Source of the DNA: Candidatus Bathyarchaeota archaeon
Lineage (GTDB): Archaea > Thermoproteota > Bathyarchaeia > Bathyarchaeales > Bathycorpusculaceae
Direction of reading: 5' to 3'
DNA: 32,443 nt
NCBI GenBank assembly: GCA_029879735.1
Contig: JAOUPS010000012.1
Coordinates: 1 to 32,443 of the forward strand
The notes under the pieces are model-generated. The model saw only the letters and a program-made list of their open reading frames with translations. It was not told the DNA's origin and ran no database searches. Positions within the stretch are counted from its first letter, which is position 1; each line of letters begins with the position of its first letter. Shown piece after piece: positions 16,825 through 25,074 of the stretch. The translations under genes were made by a program, and so were the position numbers.

Positions 16825-18963
16825 ATGGTCAAAATAGGGAAGCTTCTTAGTAGGGAAAGGCTGGTTAAAGCTTTGAAGAGTTTTGGAGCCCTTCGCTTCA
16901 GAGTTTCCCACTCTTCGCTGGTGGTCGCTTCTCTGCTTTCTCTCATACTCCTCCTCGCCTTCCTGATCAGGATACTCCCTATGCGCTGGGGCACCTACCT
17001 CTCCGAGTTCGACCCCTATTTTCAGTATCGCATGGCCAAAAACATGGTTGAAGATGGCTTCTTTTCTTGGGCTTCTTGGCATGACTCCACTGGCTGGCCC
17101 ATGAGCTGGTATCCATACGGACGCAACGTACCGAGCACCTCTTATCCAGGGCTACCCTTCACTGCCGCATCTTTATATCTTGTGTCAAACGCGCTTGGGG
17201 TGCCCATAACCCTACTTGAACTCTGTGTGGTCTTCCCAGCAGTCATGGCAGTACTGACGTGCTTGGTTATGTTTTTTTTGGGCAAGGACTTCGGCGGCAA
17301 GATGGTCGGTCTCTTCTCAGCGTTGTTCCTTGCGTTAAACGCTTCCTATATCGGCCGAACTTCATGGGGGTTCTTTGACGATGAGACCGTGGGGATTTTT
17401 GCTCTCCTCCTCTTTATGTTCTTCTTCCTGAGATCCGTCGAAACCGAAAGGTCTTTGAGAGGCAGTCTGACCTACGCCCTCGCCGCGGGTCTATCCCTTG
17501 GCTATCTCTTCGCCTCTTGGGGGGCCGCACGGTACCCCATGGGAATGGCGATTGTTTTCGTTTTTGCCTTGCTTTTGTTTCGCAGGTATTCGTCTCGCCT
17601 GCTTTTTTCCTACAGCACAACGTTTGGTATAGCCCTTTTCATGGCTGTCAACGTGCCACGCTTGGGCTTTGGATTTTTGAGTGACAGTTCTGTCTTGGCG
17701 GCGCTCGGGGTCTTCGTGTTGTTATGCGCTTATGCGGGCGTTCACTACATTAAAACAACTAAGATGAAAACGGTCTTTGTACTCGTTTTTTTTGCTTTCT
17801 GCGCGTTTTCGTTTCTTATGCTTTCATGGCTTGGATACGTTAGCCCACTAACATCTAAGTATGTATACGTTCTGAATCCTGCGACAAGACCCGCATTCGT
17901 ACAGTCCGTGCAAGAACACAGACCCGCCGCCTGGGGGTCCCTTTATTACGATCTCGGGATAGGCGCCTTTTTCATACCCGTCGGTTTATTCTTTGCGGTG
18001 CGAAATCCCACGGATCGCAACGTCTTCCTAATCATTTTTGGCTTGACCTCTATTTATTTTGCCGGCTCCATGATACGGTTAACCTTGCTCTTAGCTCCAG
18101 CTGTCTCTCTTCTCTGGGCATTAGCTTTGGTTCAGCTGTTAAGACCCTTCATCACCATTTTGAAGGAGGTTCCAGCTATTTCAAGGCGGAAGAGGCGTTT
18201 TGCAGCTCATGTGGGGAAAGAATTTAGCGGAGCCCTCCTGATCGTCATGTTTCTTCTGCTTACATTCACCCTCGTTTTGCCTAATCCACGGTTTTTTGGC
18301 CAAGCAGATACGCCCCCAACTATCGCAGCTGCCAGTATACCGGTAAAGCCAGACGACACGACCCCCGACTGGATAGACACCCTAGCTTGGATGCGGGAAA
18401 ACCTACCGCCAGATGCTGTGGTGGCGAGTTGGTGGGACTACGGCTACTGGATCACGGTTTGGGGGAACAAGACAAGCCTCGCCGACAACGGCACGTTCAA
18501 TACGACCCAAATAGCAGAAATAGGGTATATGTTCATGTCAAACGAAACCGAGGCAATCAAGGTTTTTGAGAAGTTTAATAGGAATGCTGAGCGTCTAGGC
18601 TTTGACTCTAACGTAAGTCATGTTCTCGTCTTCACAACCTTCGACACGAATGGGCAGGATGTGGGGTTTGGTGACGAAGGCAAGTGGAGATGGATGGCGA
18701 GAATCGCAGCATCCCGGCAGTACCCGTTTGTAAACGAGACAGAGTACGGAGTATACGACGAGCAAGGAAGATGGGCTGGATGGAGCGAAAAAGGACAAGA
18801 TACAGTTATATACAAATTGATGACCTACGGAAAGGAAACAAGGCTAGGAAGCCCACCAAGCGTTACACTCACAAACTTTGACTTGGCATACTTTTCTAAG
18901 GGAGACCCTATCCAGGGGCAAGTCTACGCACTCGTGTGCGTTTATGAAGTCAAGTATGACTAG
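16825..18963 (+). CDS. aglB: Oligosaccharyltransferase AglB (STT3 family)
   Basis: The 712-residue membrane protein moves glycans from a polyprenyl carrier to Asn in Asn-x-Ser/Thr outside the cell. After one N-terminal helix, the first acidic loop reads SEFDPYFQYR (Asp63), then FFDDETVG (185-187). Many helices follow. SVQEHRP (Glu364) matches the TIXE/SVSE metal-loop Glu. The soluble C-terminal domain has WWDYG at residues 536-540, and D617-x2-K620-x3-M624 forms a DK motif. The C-terminus is compact, as in short archaeal AglBs. ATG 16825 has GAGAAGG upstream and AAATAAAAGG further out. It is followed by the flippase gene, a natural partner. All catalytic landmarks are present, so it should be active. 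Confidence 0.95.
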   Translation: MVKIGKLLSRERLVKALKSFGALRFRVSHSSLVVASLLSLILLLAFLIRILPMRWGTYLSEFDPYFQYRMAKNMVEDGFFSWASWHDSTGWPMSWYPYGRNVPSTSYPGLPFTAASLYLVSNALGVPITLLELCVVFPAVMAVLTCLVMFFLGKDFGGKMVGLFSALFLALNASYIGRTSWGFFDDETVGIFALLLFMFFFLRSVETERSLRGSLTYALAAGLSLGYLFASWGAARYPMGMAIVFVFALLLFRRYSSRLLFSYSTTFGIALFMAVNVPRLGFGFLSDSSVLAALGVFVLLCAYAGVHYIKTTKMKTVFVLVFFAFCAFSFLMLSWLGYVSPLTSKYVYVLNPATRPAFVQSVQEHRPAAWGSLYYDLGIGAFFIPVGLFFAVRNPTDRNVFLIIFGLTSIYFAGSMIRLTLLLAPAVSLLWALALVQLLRPFITILKEVPAISRRKRRFAAHVGKEFSGALLIVMFLLLTFTLVLPNPRFFGQADTPPTIAAASIPVKPDDTTPDWIDTLAWMRENLPPDAVVASWWDYGYWITVWGNKTSLADNGTFNTTQIAEIGYMFMSNETEAIKVFEKFNRNAERLGFDSNVSHVLVFTTFDTNGQDVGFGDEGKWRWMARIAASRQYPFVNETEYGVYDEQGRWAGWSEKGQDTVIYKLMTYGKETRLGSPPSVTLTNFDLAYFSKGDPIQGQVYALVCVYEVKYD

Positions 18964-19068
18964 TCTGCAATAGAAGGATATCGCAACGAGTGTACGTAAC
19001 TAACATGAAAGAGGCAGGGAAGTTTTTAGAGAACGTCGAACAACCAGTAAACTAATGAGCGCCTATGC

Positions 19069-19081
19069 TTAAATTTTATTA
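19069..19081 (+). promoter_or_regulatory. TATA-like box for the flippase gene
   Basis: TTAAATTTTATTA directly abuts ATG 19082. If used, transcription would begin near 19100, downstream of that ATG, which supports translation from TTG 19127 behind GAGGGG. Confidence 0.45.
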
Positions 19082-19126
19082 ATGCCCCTCATATTCTCAA
19101 CTGTTCATCAAGAGGGGAAACATCTA

Positions 19127-20683
19127 TTGCCGAAAACTCCGAGTTCAGGAGTACGCGTCGCACGCGGCGCCACCTACCTCTTTGTACAAGGGGTCGTATC
19201 CACTTTGATCGGCGTAGTATACCTGCTATTTCTAGTTAGGATTCCCGAGACTAGGTTGGATCCTCCGCCGAATCCTGAGATGGGCATCTACTTTGTCTTG
19301 GTCTTTGTCTTAGGTTTGGTGCAAATCACCGGAACACTCGCTTTTCGGTCGGCTTCAACAAAGTATATCTCTCAATACCTTGCAGAAGGAAGAGCGAAAA
19401 AGGCTAGATCTGTGGTCAGCCGCGTTTTGCAGATAACATTGCTGGCTTCACTGATCTTGGGCGCCTTGCTTTTCATCTCTGCAGAGTCTCTGTCCACTAT
19501 CTTGTTTGGCACACCCGAATGGACTCCACTGTTCCAGATTCTAGCGTTTGCATCCACATTCGCAATCTTGAGTCCTCAAATGTTGGGGTTTTTACAAGGC
19601 TTACAGAAATTTCGGGAATTTGCCGCCGTAAGCCTCAGTCAAACCGTCACAGCGAACGTTGTAGGCATAGGTTTGCTTTACCTAGGCTGGGGGCTTTTTG
19701 CCGTGGTTTATGGATGGCTGATGGGTCAAGTCATCGCCGCCATAGCAGGCTTGATTTTAACATACAGATTCGTCGGCGCCTTTGAAAAGCCTCATCCGAT
19801 AAGACCTATAATCAACTTCTCCTATCCCCTTTACATTTCAGGTGTCCTAGGGTTCATTGCAGGGTGGGTCGACCAGCTTTTCATACTGCCCTACATGGGT
19901 GAGGCTGGCCTCGGCGTTTACGGCTGGGCTGTTCGAGCTGCCGCTGTTCCAAGTTTGATTTCAGTCTCCATTGTTACTGCCCTCTTCCCACAACTCTCAG
20001 AGTTATACACAAAACGGGGGGCAGATAGCTTGAGAGAAGCTTTTCACGTTTCAGCAAGATATGCAGTTTTAGTTGGTTTTCCGATGCTCGTTGGGCTCGC
20101 TACCCTGGCGCATCCCGTGATGGTTGTGTTTGCCGGAATGGAATACGCTGAAGCTGCTTTACCCCTAACCATTATTTGTTTGGCCTTGCTTCCTACAACG
20201 ATTGGAATCGGGATTAGTCCGACGCTGTTGACGCTGGAGCGCACCAAGACCGCGTCTTTGGTCGCCTTGATTGCTATATTCTCCAACGCTATCGCAAGTT
20301 ACGTTACCTTGGCTCACCTGAGCATGGGCATGATCGGCTCGGCTTGGGCAAGATTCCTGGCTGCATTCCTAGGATTTGGATTGGGAGCATATGCTTTGAA
20401 AAGAATTCTCAATATCACTTTCGACAAGGAAGCGTTGTGGAAGGCCACAGTAGCCTCTCTTTTCATGGTAGCAGCCGTAACATTCTCTCGTACGCTGGAG
20501 AGCTTCGTTTCGCAACGGTACCTGCTTCCGTTTTACGTGGTCGTCGGCGCAACTGTTTACTTCTTGTCTCTAGCTGTCTTGAAAGCCATCAAAAAGCGTG
20601 ATGTGGAGCTGGTTCAGGAGTATCTTCCCGGGGGACTGAAGCGTTTGGCTGTTTGGCTCGGCCGAATGGCCTTCGTCGAGTAA
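19127..20683 (+). CDS. MOP-superfamily polysaccharide flippase (Wzx/AglR-like)
   Basis: A polytopic protein of about 518 residues, with some 14 hydrophobic segments, of the MATE/MOP polysaccharide-transport type. Typical elements are VARGATYLFVQGVVSTLIGVV at the first helix, YISQYLAEGRAKKARSVV (cytoplasmic loop) and helix starts such as YPLYISGVLGFIAGWVDQLF. The C-terminal half repeats the pattern. The frame is open from ATG 19082, but a TATA-like box abuts that ATG, while GAGGGG lies eight bases before TTG 19127, so I place the start there. It should flip the lipid-linked glycan for AglB encoded just upstream. Whether it flips the main N-glycan carrier is inference from position. Confidence 0.88.
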   Translation: MPKTPSSGVRVARGATYLFVQGVVSTLIGVVYLLFLVRIPETRLDPPPNPEMGIYFVLVFVLGLVQITGTLAFRSASTKYISQYLAEGRAKKARSVVSRVLQITLLASLILGALLFISAESLSTILFGTPEWTPLFQILAFASTFAILSPQMLGFLQGLQKFREFAAVSLSQTVTANVVGIGLLYLGWGLFAVVYGWLMGQVIAAIAGLILTYRFVGAFEKPHPIRPIINFSYPLYISGVLGFIAGWVDQLFILPYMGEAGLGVYGWAVRAAAVPSLISVSIVTALFPQLSELYTKRGADSLREAFHVSARYAVLVGFPMLVGLATLAHPVMVVFAGMEYAEAALPLTIICLALLPTTIGIGISPTLLTLERTKTASLVALIAIFSNAIASYVTLAHLSMGMIGSAWARFLAAFLGFGLGAYALKRILNITFDKEALWKATVASLFMVAAVTFSRTLESFVSQRYLLPFYVVVGATVYFLSLAVLKAIKKRDVELVQEYLPGGLKRLAVWLGRMAFVE

Positions 20684-20709
20684 ATTTTCGTTTGAGGTGC
20701 CTTGAAGAA

Positions 20710-21564
20710 ATGGGGGGAAGCCTCAAGCTTCTTCTGGCAAATAGGCTTAAGCCTGAGGAGCTTAGGCTTCTGTATAAATCCTACGACATTATTGGTGACA
20801 TCGCCGTCATCCGGGTTCCCGAAGCCCTCCAAGAACAGAGCGAGATCATAGCTGAAGCCGTCATGCAAACTCACAAACGTGTCAGAAGCGTGTGGCGTCA
20901 AGTCGGTCCGGTTTCAGGTGATCTTCGGTTGCGCGAGTTGGAGTGGGTTGTGGGTGAAAGGAGAACTGAAACTGTCCACCGGGAGCACGGTTGCGTCTTT
21001 AAAGTTGACCTTAGAAAGTGCTATTTTTCACCTAGGCTTTCGTACGAGAGAGTGCGGATCACCAGACAAGTTCAACCCGGCGAAGTTATTGTTAACATGT
21101 TTGCTGGAGTGGGTTGCTACTCCATCATGATTGCCAAACACTCCGAAGCCCGCAAAATCTTTTCTATAGACATCAACCCGGTTGCGGTTAAGTACATGCG
21201 GGAAAACGTTGAACTCAATAAGGTTAAGGAGCGAGTCCTTCCACTAGAGGGAGACGCAAAAAGGATTGTGGAAGAGAGGTTGCGAAACGTTGCGAATCGG
21301 GTTCTTATGCCCCTGCCTGAGAGGGCATATGAATACCTTGACTGTGCCGTGTTGGCGCTCGGGCTAACTGGAGGATGGGTTCACTATTACGATTTTGAAC
21401 ACGCTGGAAAGGGTGAAAAACCCGTTGAGAAAGTTAAGATGAAAGTGGCTGAAAAGCTGGAAAATCTCGGTGTTAAATTTGAAACGCCTTTTGGTCGAGT
21501 TGTGCGCCATACTGGGCCTAACTGGTATCAGGTGGTTCTTGATGTAAAAACGTTTCAAGCTTAA
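20710..21564 (+). CDS. trm5: tRNA (guanine-37-N1)-methyltransferase, Trm5 family
   Basis: A protein of about 284 residues of the archaeal Trm5/Tyw2 Rossmann methyltransferase group. Landmarks are DIIGDIAVIRVPEAL, KVDLRKCYFSPRLSYER, motif I VNMFAGVGCYSIMIAK (the family usually has Asp where this has Asn), SIDINPVAVKYMRENV, a loop NRVLMPLPERAYEYLD in place of the usual N-L-P and the late VVRHTGPNWYQVVLDV. It methylates G37 next to the anticodon, preventing frameshifts. ATG 20710 is chosen with GAGGTG ten bases upstream; the open frame reaches 20653, overlapping the flippase. It lacks the extra N-terminal D1 domain of longer Trm5a forms. Tyw2 activity is a less likely alternative. Confidence 0.85.
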   Translation: MGGSLKLLLANRLKPEELRLLYKSYDIIGDIAVIRVPEALQEQSEIIAEAVMQTHKRVRSVWRQVGPVSGDLRLRELEWVVGERRTETVHREHGCVFKVDLRKCYFSPRLSYERVRITRQVQPGEVIVNMFAGVGCYSIMIAKHSEARKIFSIDINPVAVKYMRENVELNKVKERVLPLEGDAKRIVEERLRNVANRVLMPLPERAYEYLDCAVLALGLTGGWVHYYDFEHAGKGEKPVEKVKMKVAEKLENLGVKFETPFGRVVRHTGPNWYQVVLDVKTFQA

Positions 21565-21608
21565 AATAGGAGTGTTTGTTGTTTACTGGAGTCAGGGAGA
21601 GATATTAG

Positions 21609-21818
21609 ATGAGCGGGAGAAAGTTGTGTACTAATCTAGAGATTAACCTGAAGGATTGTGGGTGCACCTATGTGTCCTGTGAGAGGAGGGGTAAGTGTTG
21701 TGAGTGTATACGTCACCATAGGGAAAGAAACGAGCTTCCCGGCTGCCTGTTTTCACCTGAAATTGAAGAAACTTACGATAGGTCTATCGAAAGATTTGTG
21801 TCTGCCCGCTCTCGTTAA
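21609..21818 (+). CDS. DUF6485-like Cys-rich small protein
   Basis: A 69-residue protein with seven cysteines. The core GCTYVSCERRGKCCECIRHH, the run RERNELPGCLF and the tail EETYDRSIERFV match the DUF6485 family of small archaeal/bacterial proteins. The cysteines probably bind a metal or a cluster. It lies 44 bases after trm5 and is likely co-transcribed with it. Its function is not known. An overlapping frame in +1 (21658-21909) is a shadow. Confidence 0.75.
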   Translation: MSGRKLCTNLEINLKDCGCTYVSCERRGKCCECIRHHRERNELPGCLFSPEIEETYDRSIERFVSARSR

Positions 21819-21886
21819 AGATATTGAAGAACTCAATTATTCTTTCAACTTTAATGCCTTCTTAACATTCGAGTGTTCCGGCAAAT

Positions 21887-21897
21887 CTTTTATAACC
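21887..21897 (+). promoter_or_regulatory. TATA box for trm112
   Basis: CTTTTATAACC fits the archaeal TATA consensus. Transcription would begin at about 21916-21922, immediately before the GAGGAGGG at 21923-21930. This leaves a very short leader before the AUU at 21935. Confidence 0.5.
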
Positions 21898-21934
21898 TTT
21901 CCAATTTAACAATACAACTAGTGAGGAGGGACAA

Positions 21935-22216
21935 ATTATCAAGAGAAAATTGATGGACATTTTGGCTTGCCCGATCGACAAGTACTACCCGCTAGAGTTA
22001 CACGTGTTTGAAGAGAAAGAAGAAATCGTGGAAGGCGTGATCATATGCCCCAAGTGTTTGCGCTGGTATCCCATTCGAGAAGAGATCCCCGAAATGCTAC
22101 CAGACGAACTGAGAGAGGAAAAAGACGAACTGCCCTTTCTACGGAAATGGAAGGAAAAAATCCCTCGAAAAATACTCTCAGAGGGCAAACCCTTCAACCT
22201 AAAGGGTGAACTTTAG
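21935..22216 (+). CDS. trm112: Trm112-family zinc protein, probable AUU start
   Basis: A protein of about 93 residues that matches Trm112, the zinc-binding activator of several RNA and protein methyltransferases. Landmarks are LMDILACPIDKYYPLEL, IVEGVIICPKCLRWYPI and IPEMLP. The usual Cys-x2-Cys pair is present in ICPKC; the first site has one Cys (ACPID) where two are common. The only ATG or TTG starts are 21950/21953, but GAGGAGGG ends five bases before ATT 21935, and starting there restores the family N-terminus (basic, then LMDILACP). I therefore place the start at ATT 21935, at moderate confidence. It is a plausible partner for tRNA methylation. Confidence 0.75.
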   Translation: MIKRKLMDILACPIDKYYPLELHVFEEKEEIVEGVIICPKCLRWYPIREEIPEMLPDELREEKDELPFLRKWKEKIPRKILSEGKPFNLKGEL

Positions 22217-22234
22217 ACCAAAAGGTTTACCTTT

Positions 22235-22330
22235 TCAGCTCACTTGCGCTTCCTGAAGTACAGCGATGAGAGTGCCTCGAACGTACTGAGTTTTGCCATC
22301 AAAAATCTCCGCGAACTTTTTAATTTGCAA
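22235..22330 (-). CDS. Possible 31-residue protein with a very strong SD
   Basis: TTG 22330 opens a 31-codon frame ending at 22235. GGGGGAGGGGG lies seven bases upstream and a TATA-like ATCATATAA sits about 40-48 bases upstream. The product begins (start TTG read as Met) MQIKKFAEIFDGKTQYVRGT and ends with a short amphipathic helix. No family is recognised. It could be the tail of a decayed gene. It lies in the 373-base spacer between trm112 and the next gene; the rest of that spacer shows only AT-rich DNA and a short GTTGC/GCAAC hairpin near 22393-22405. Confidence 0.4.
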   Translation of the reverse strand: MQIKKFAEIFDGKTQYVRGTLIAVLQEAQVS

Positions 22331-22589
22331 AGAGAAACCCCCTCCCCCTAACTTTTTCAACATACCTCGCGTTATATGATACAAATATGTAAGTTGCCAA
22401 GCAACAAGAGCTTTCTAAGTTGCAAAATGTTTTTCTGAAAAAACGTTGTTTTTAACATGTATCATATTTGAATCCAAATAGAGACCATGTCCTAGGGCAG
22501 GGAGTTGGAAGTCGATCTTGAATAATTATAAAAAGCTTTGAGAAAATTGACGCAAACTGCTTAGCAACTAGATGAATCGGCGATGAAAT

Positions 22590-22742
22590 CTAATATCTAG
22601 GTCTTCTTGGTGGTCTTCTTTTTGCCCAACAATCTCGACAGTAAACTGGTCTGCTGGGATCGGGTTTGAACGGAACTTCACATTCTTGACCGCAATCAGC
22701 GCAGACTGCTTTGTGCATCTCTTTTGGTTCTCTGTATGACAA
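22590..22742 (-). CDS. CxxC-x17-CxxC zinc-binding microprotein
   Basis: A 50-residue protein found by reading the minus strand. TTG 22742 has AGGGAGGTG eight bases upstream, ideal spacing. The protein has Cys-Ala-Asp-Cys at 14-17 and Cys-Arg-Asp-Cys at 35-38, exactly 17 residues apart, with FKPDPSRPVYCRDCW between and a basic Arg/Pro-rich tail. This is the CxxC-x17-CxxC zinc-domain pattern (TIGR04272 type) known from diverse prokaryotic small proteins. It probably binds one zinc and, by its tail, nucleic acid. A longer frame in another phase over the same DNA (22568-22753) has no such motif and is a shadow. Confidence 0.75.
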   Translation of the reverse strand: MSYREPKEMHKAVCADCGQECEVPFKPDPSRPVYCRDCWAKRRPPRRPRY

Positions 22743-22846
22743 GCGAATTTCACCTCCCTATTATAGTTGACGAAGAACTAGCACTTTTTAGGAATTCTAA
22801 TTCTTGCGTATTCAATTAGTCGACGTACTGTCCTATTTAAACTTAT

Positions 22847-23048
22847 GTGTGCGCGCATTAGTGACTACACTGTGAAAATTGAGTTTTCGCCTTTTCTGCT
22901 TTCTGTCTGCGCGCGTACTAATTTTGATACTGGAATGATAGGAAATGTTACTTTTGCAGTGCGCACACTTTGTTATGGTAGTAGTTAGCGGTTCGTGCAC
23001 AAGACCTATCAGGACCGATCGTGACTACTCCAAAATGTGCGCGCACAT
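22847..23048. repeat. Cluster of four TGCGCGCA-type palindromes
   Basis: In the 688-base spacer 22743-23430, related GC-rich elements stand out of AT-rich DNA: GTGTGCGCGCA (22847-22857), CTGCGCGCGTA (22907-22917), CAGTGCGCACAC (22957-22968) and ATGTGCGCGCACAT (23035-23048, a perfect 14-bp palindrome). GTGACTAC also occurs twice (22861-22868 and 23021-23028). Sister elements occur near 7.5 and 8.34 kb. No intact gene is visible within the cluster. Confidence 0.55.
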
Positions 23049-23186
23049 GGATTTTTAACTTATGAATAATTTTACTATATAGAAAAAATTCAGGAGTCAC
23101 AAAGATAGCGAATAATGATAGGTTGAGTCTGTTTGAAGGTATCATTATTGGAATTTATGGTAGTTGGTTAATATCACTATAGTTGA

Positions 23187-23324
23187 ATATCCCGTTACGT
23201 CTTCTTTAATGAAATAAAACGCCTTCCAGAAATCGACGCCAGCCTCAAAAAGACCGTCCTAAAAACATGCAACCGCCACAAAATAGGCATCAGTACACCA
23301 AGCCTACTCCGTACAGTAGATTGA
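23187..23324 (+). pseudogene. Gene-like fragment without a start
   Basis: A 45-codon open stretch following a stop reads as convincing protein (RYVFFNEIKRLPEIDASLKK, then TVLKTCNRHKIGIST) and ends at a TGA. No plausible start or upstream continuation exists. It may be the C-terminal stub of a lost gene. The family is not recognised. Confidence 0.25.
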
Positions 23325-23430
23325 AAAACTTTAAGCCTAAACTAGGTTGCAGAGTTGCTAAAACAAAATTGAATAGTTGAGTTTTTGGCTGAGTTCATTT
23401 GGCCATGAAGGTGAATTTAAGAAAGACTAG

Positions 23431-23688
23431 CTACTTGCAGTTCTTCTTGACTGTTCCACCCAGAAACGCAATAGACAAAAGTCCCACACCAATAATTATC
23501 GGAATGTAGACCGTCGAATCGACAATCGTTTGAGAACTGCTTTCTGTGGGCTCTGATTCTTTGTTAGGATATTCTATACGGCCACTGCAGTATATTGTGA
23601 TCGAAGACTGATTTAGCAGAGGATTTGCAAAGGCTATCGCAATTCCAATCAGAAGGGATATGTATCCTATAATAGCTAAGGCTTTCAT
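23431..23688 (-). CDS. Small two-helix membrane protein
   Basis: An 85-residue protein with two hydrophobic segments: ALAIIGYISLLIGIAIAFA (about residues 3-21) and VYIPIIIGVGLLSIAFLGG (about 60-78). A Ser/Glu-rich loop between them starts with a Cys and contains Asn-Gln-Ser near residue 26, a candidate N-glycosylation sequon. Both ends are basic, so the loop is probably outside. AAGGGAAATT precedes ATG 23688, and a good TATA box lies at 23822-23832. No domain is recognised; the gene stands alone. Confidence 0.6.
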   Translation of the reverse strand: MKALAIIGYISLLIGIAIAFANPLLNQSSITIYCSGRIEYPNKESEPTESSSQTIVDSTVYIPIIIGVGLLSIAFLGGTVKKNCK

Positions 23689-23821
23689 GCAATTTCCCTT
23701 CTGGCTTCTTAAAGAATCACTCTGGTATAGAAGAGTTCTCCCTTAAATTCTTTTGAAATTTGAATTTTTTGTTATCATTCTTTCCTCTTTAAAGCTGTTT
23801 AGGAGAGGGGCTACAAGGGGT

Positions 23822-23832
23822 CTATATATAAG
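23822..23832 (-). promoter_or_regulatory. Consensus TATA box TTATATATAGA
   Basis: This box reads well on the minus strand, giving a leader of roughly 110 nt to the small membrane-protein gene. It lies between two copies of AAGGGG(G)TCTA at 23814-23824 and 23831-23841, which could be an operator pair. Confidence 0.45.
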
Positions 23833-23905
23833 GGGGTCTAGAAAGAGAGAGAAAAAGAGGGATTACACAAACAAAGCAACAACACCAAAACCTTCACTTT
23901 CATCC

Positions 23906-24943
23906 CTACACCAACAATAACACTCCGAAAAGTGCCAGCATAAATTGAACAAAGAGTAAGAAGCAAACAACATCCCTCTCGTAAACTCTCTTCTTCACTT
24001 TTTTCAACACCCAAATTGCAAAATGTGTCGTATCGTACACCTTTTCATAGGGCATTTCTAAAGAATCGTCCCTGTTAGGATTCCCAAACGCCTGCACATC
24101 ACCCGCCTTGTCGATGACCCTGGCTCTAAAGTATAGCAAGCCCTCAATGAAGTAGAGAGAAAAAAGCCACACAGCAAGTTTCTCCATATCTCCGAGAATG
24201 GCAACCGCAGCAATGAGAGAGCCAATCGAATAAGTGAACGAATTTCCTGGAAAAACCTTCGCAGGATACCAATTAAAACGCAAAAAAGCCAGCAAACTCG
24301 CCGAAACAATAAAGGCTATCAACGAAATCCAATACCTCTCCACAATCAACCCGGTAACTCCAAAAGTTGTAAAGATTATAAAGCCCATACCCGCCTCAAT
24401 TCCGTTATAACCCCCAAGCATGTTAAACCCGTTGGCAGCCCCAACCACTCCAACTGGAACCAACAACAAGGGATAGATTAGACCGAGATCAACTCGCCCA
24501 AAAATGGGAATATCCATAACCGAACGACCAGCATTCATCACCATTAGAGGAAGCGCAATAGGGAACGCCAGCAGAAACTTTTGTAATTGAGTTAATCCTT
24601 TTTTCCATCCCAAAATATCATCGGTAAACCCTAAAAAACCAGCTAGCAAGACGGTCGCCGAAACAGCGAAAGCCTCAACTAAATGCGTTGGTGAGTCCCA
24701 GTAGAAAGTCTTTAGGGAAATGTAAATCAGCAACGAAAAACAGATGGCGAGGGCAACGGCAATTCCCCCTGACTCCGAAACGAGTGGCTTTTTATACTTG
24801 TTCAAGTCCTTTCCGAGAAGTTTCATCTTTTTCGTTGATTTGATCCATTTGTCTGTAAAAAACAGGGTGCAAAAAAAGCTTACCAAGAAAACACTCAGGG
24901 CAGCAACTATTTCGTCAAGAACAGAAACCAATGGGGGAATCAT
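23906..24943 (-). CDS. UDP-GlcNAc:polyprenyl-P GlcNAc-1-P transferase (AglH/DPAGT1-like)
   Basis: The 345-residue polytopic protein belongs to the MraY/WecA/DPAGT1 family. The Mg-binding DD lies in GFLGFTDDILGW near residues 103-114, followed by KKGLTQLQKFLLA. The nucleotide-sugar loop is GAANGFNMLGGYNGIEAG near 168-185, and WYPAKVFPGNSFTYSIGS contains the loop Asn. The segment DVQAFGNPNRDDSLEMP near 285 is a cytoplasmic loop. The 'NGFNMLGGYNG' form is that of archaeal and eukaryotic enzymes. It would load GlcNAc-1-P (or a related sugar) onto dolichyl phosphate, the first step of the N-glycan. It is on the minus strand with its own leader. Confidence 0.9.
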   Translation of the reverse strand: MIPPLVSVLDEIVAALSVFLVSFFCTLFFTDKWIKSTKKMKLLGKDLNKYKKPLVSESGGIAVALAICFSLLIYISLKTFYWDSPTHLVEAFAVSATVLLAGFLGFTDDILGWKKGLTQLQKFLLAFPIALPLMVMNAGRSVMDIPIFGRVDLGLIYPLLLVPVGVVGAANGFNMLGGYNGIEAGMGFIIFTTFGVTGLIVERYWISLIAFIVSASLLAFLRFNWYPAKVFPGNSFTYSIGSLIAAVAILGDMEKLAVWLFSLYFIEGLLYFRARVIDKAGDVQAFGNPNRDDSLEMPYEKVYDTTHFAIWVLKKVKKRVYERDVVCFLLFVQFMLALFGVLLLV

Positions 24944-25074
24944 CGTTCACGCCTCAACTTAATTTTTGCTTTCTGTGGGTCAACGCATCGCTCTATAACT
25001 TGGGGGTTTGCACATTGTCTAGTACATGTTGATCGAAATTTCGCTCTTTTATATGTTTTTCTCGGCTGACTAAC

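Noticed and set aside
18964-19081. Possible continuation of AglB after a frameshift
   Set aside because: The C-terminus is already complete for a short AglB, and the 16-codon frame at about 19003-19056 shows no homology.
22568-22753. 61-codon minus-strand frame
   Set aside because: The overlapping 50-codon frame has the SD and paired Cys motifs; this one does not.
22948-23145. 65-codon minus-strand frame over the palindrome cluster
   Set aside because: No SD and no motif; composition tracks the surrounding AT-rich DNA.
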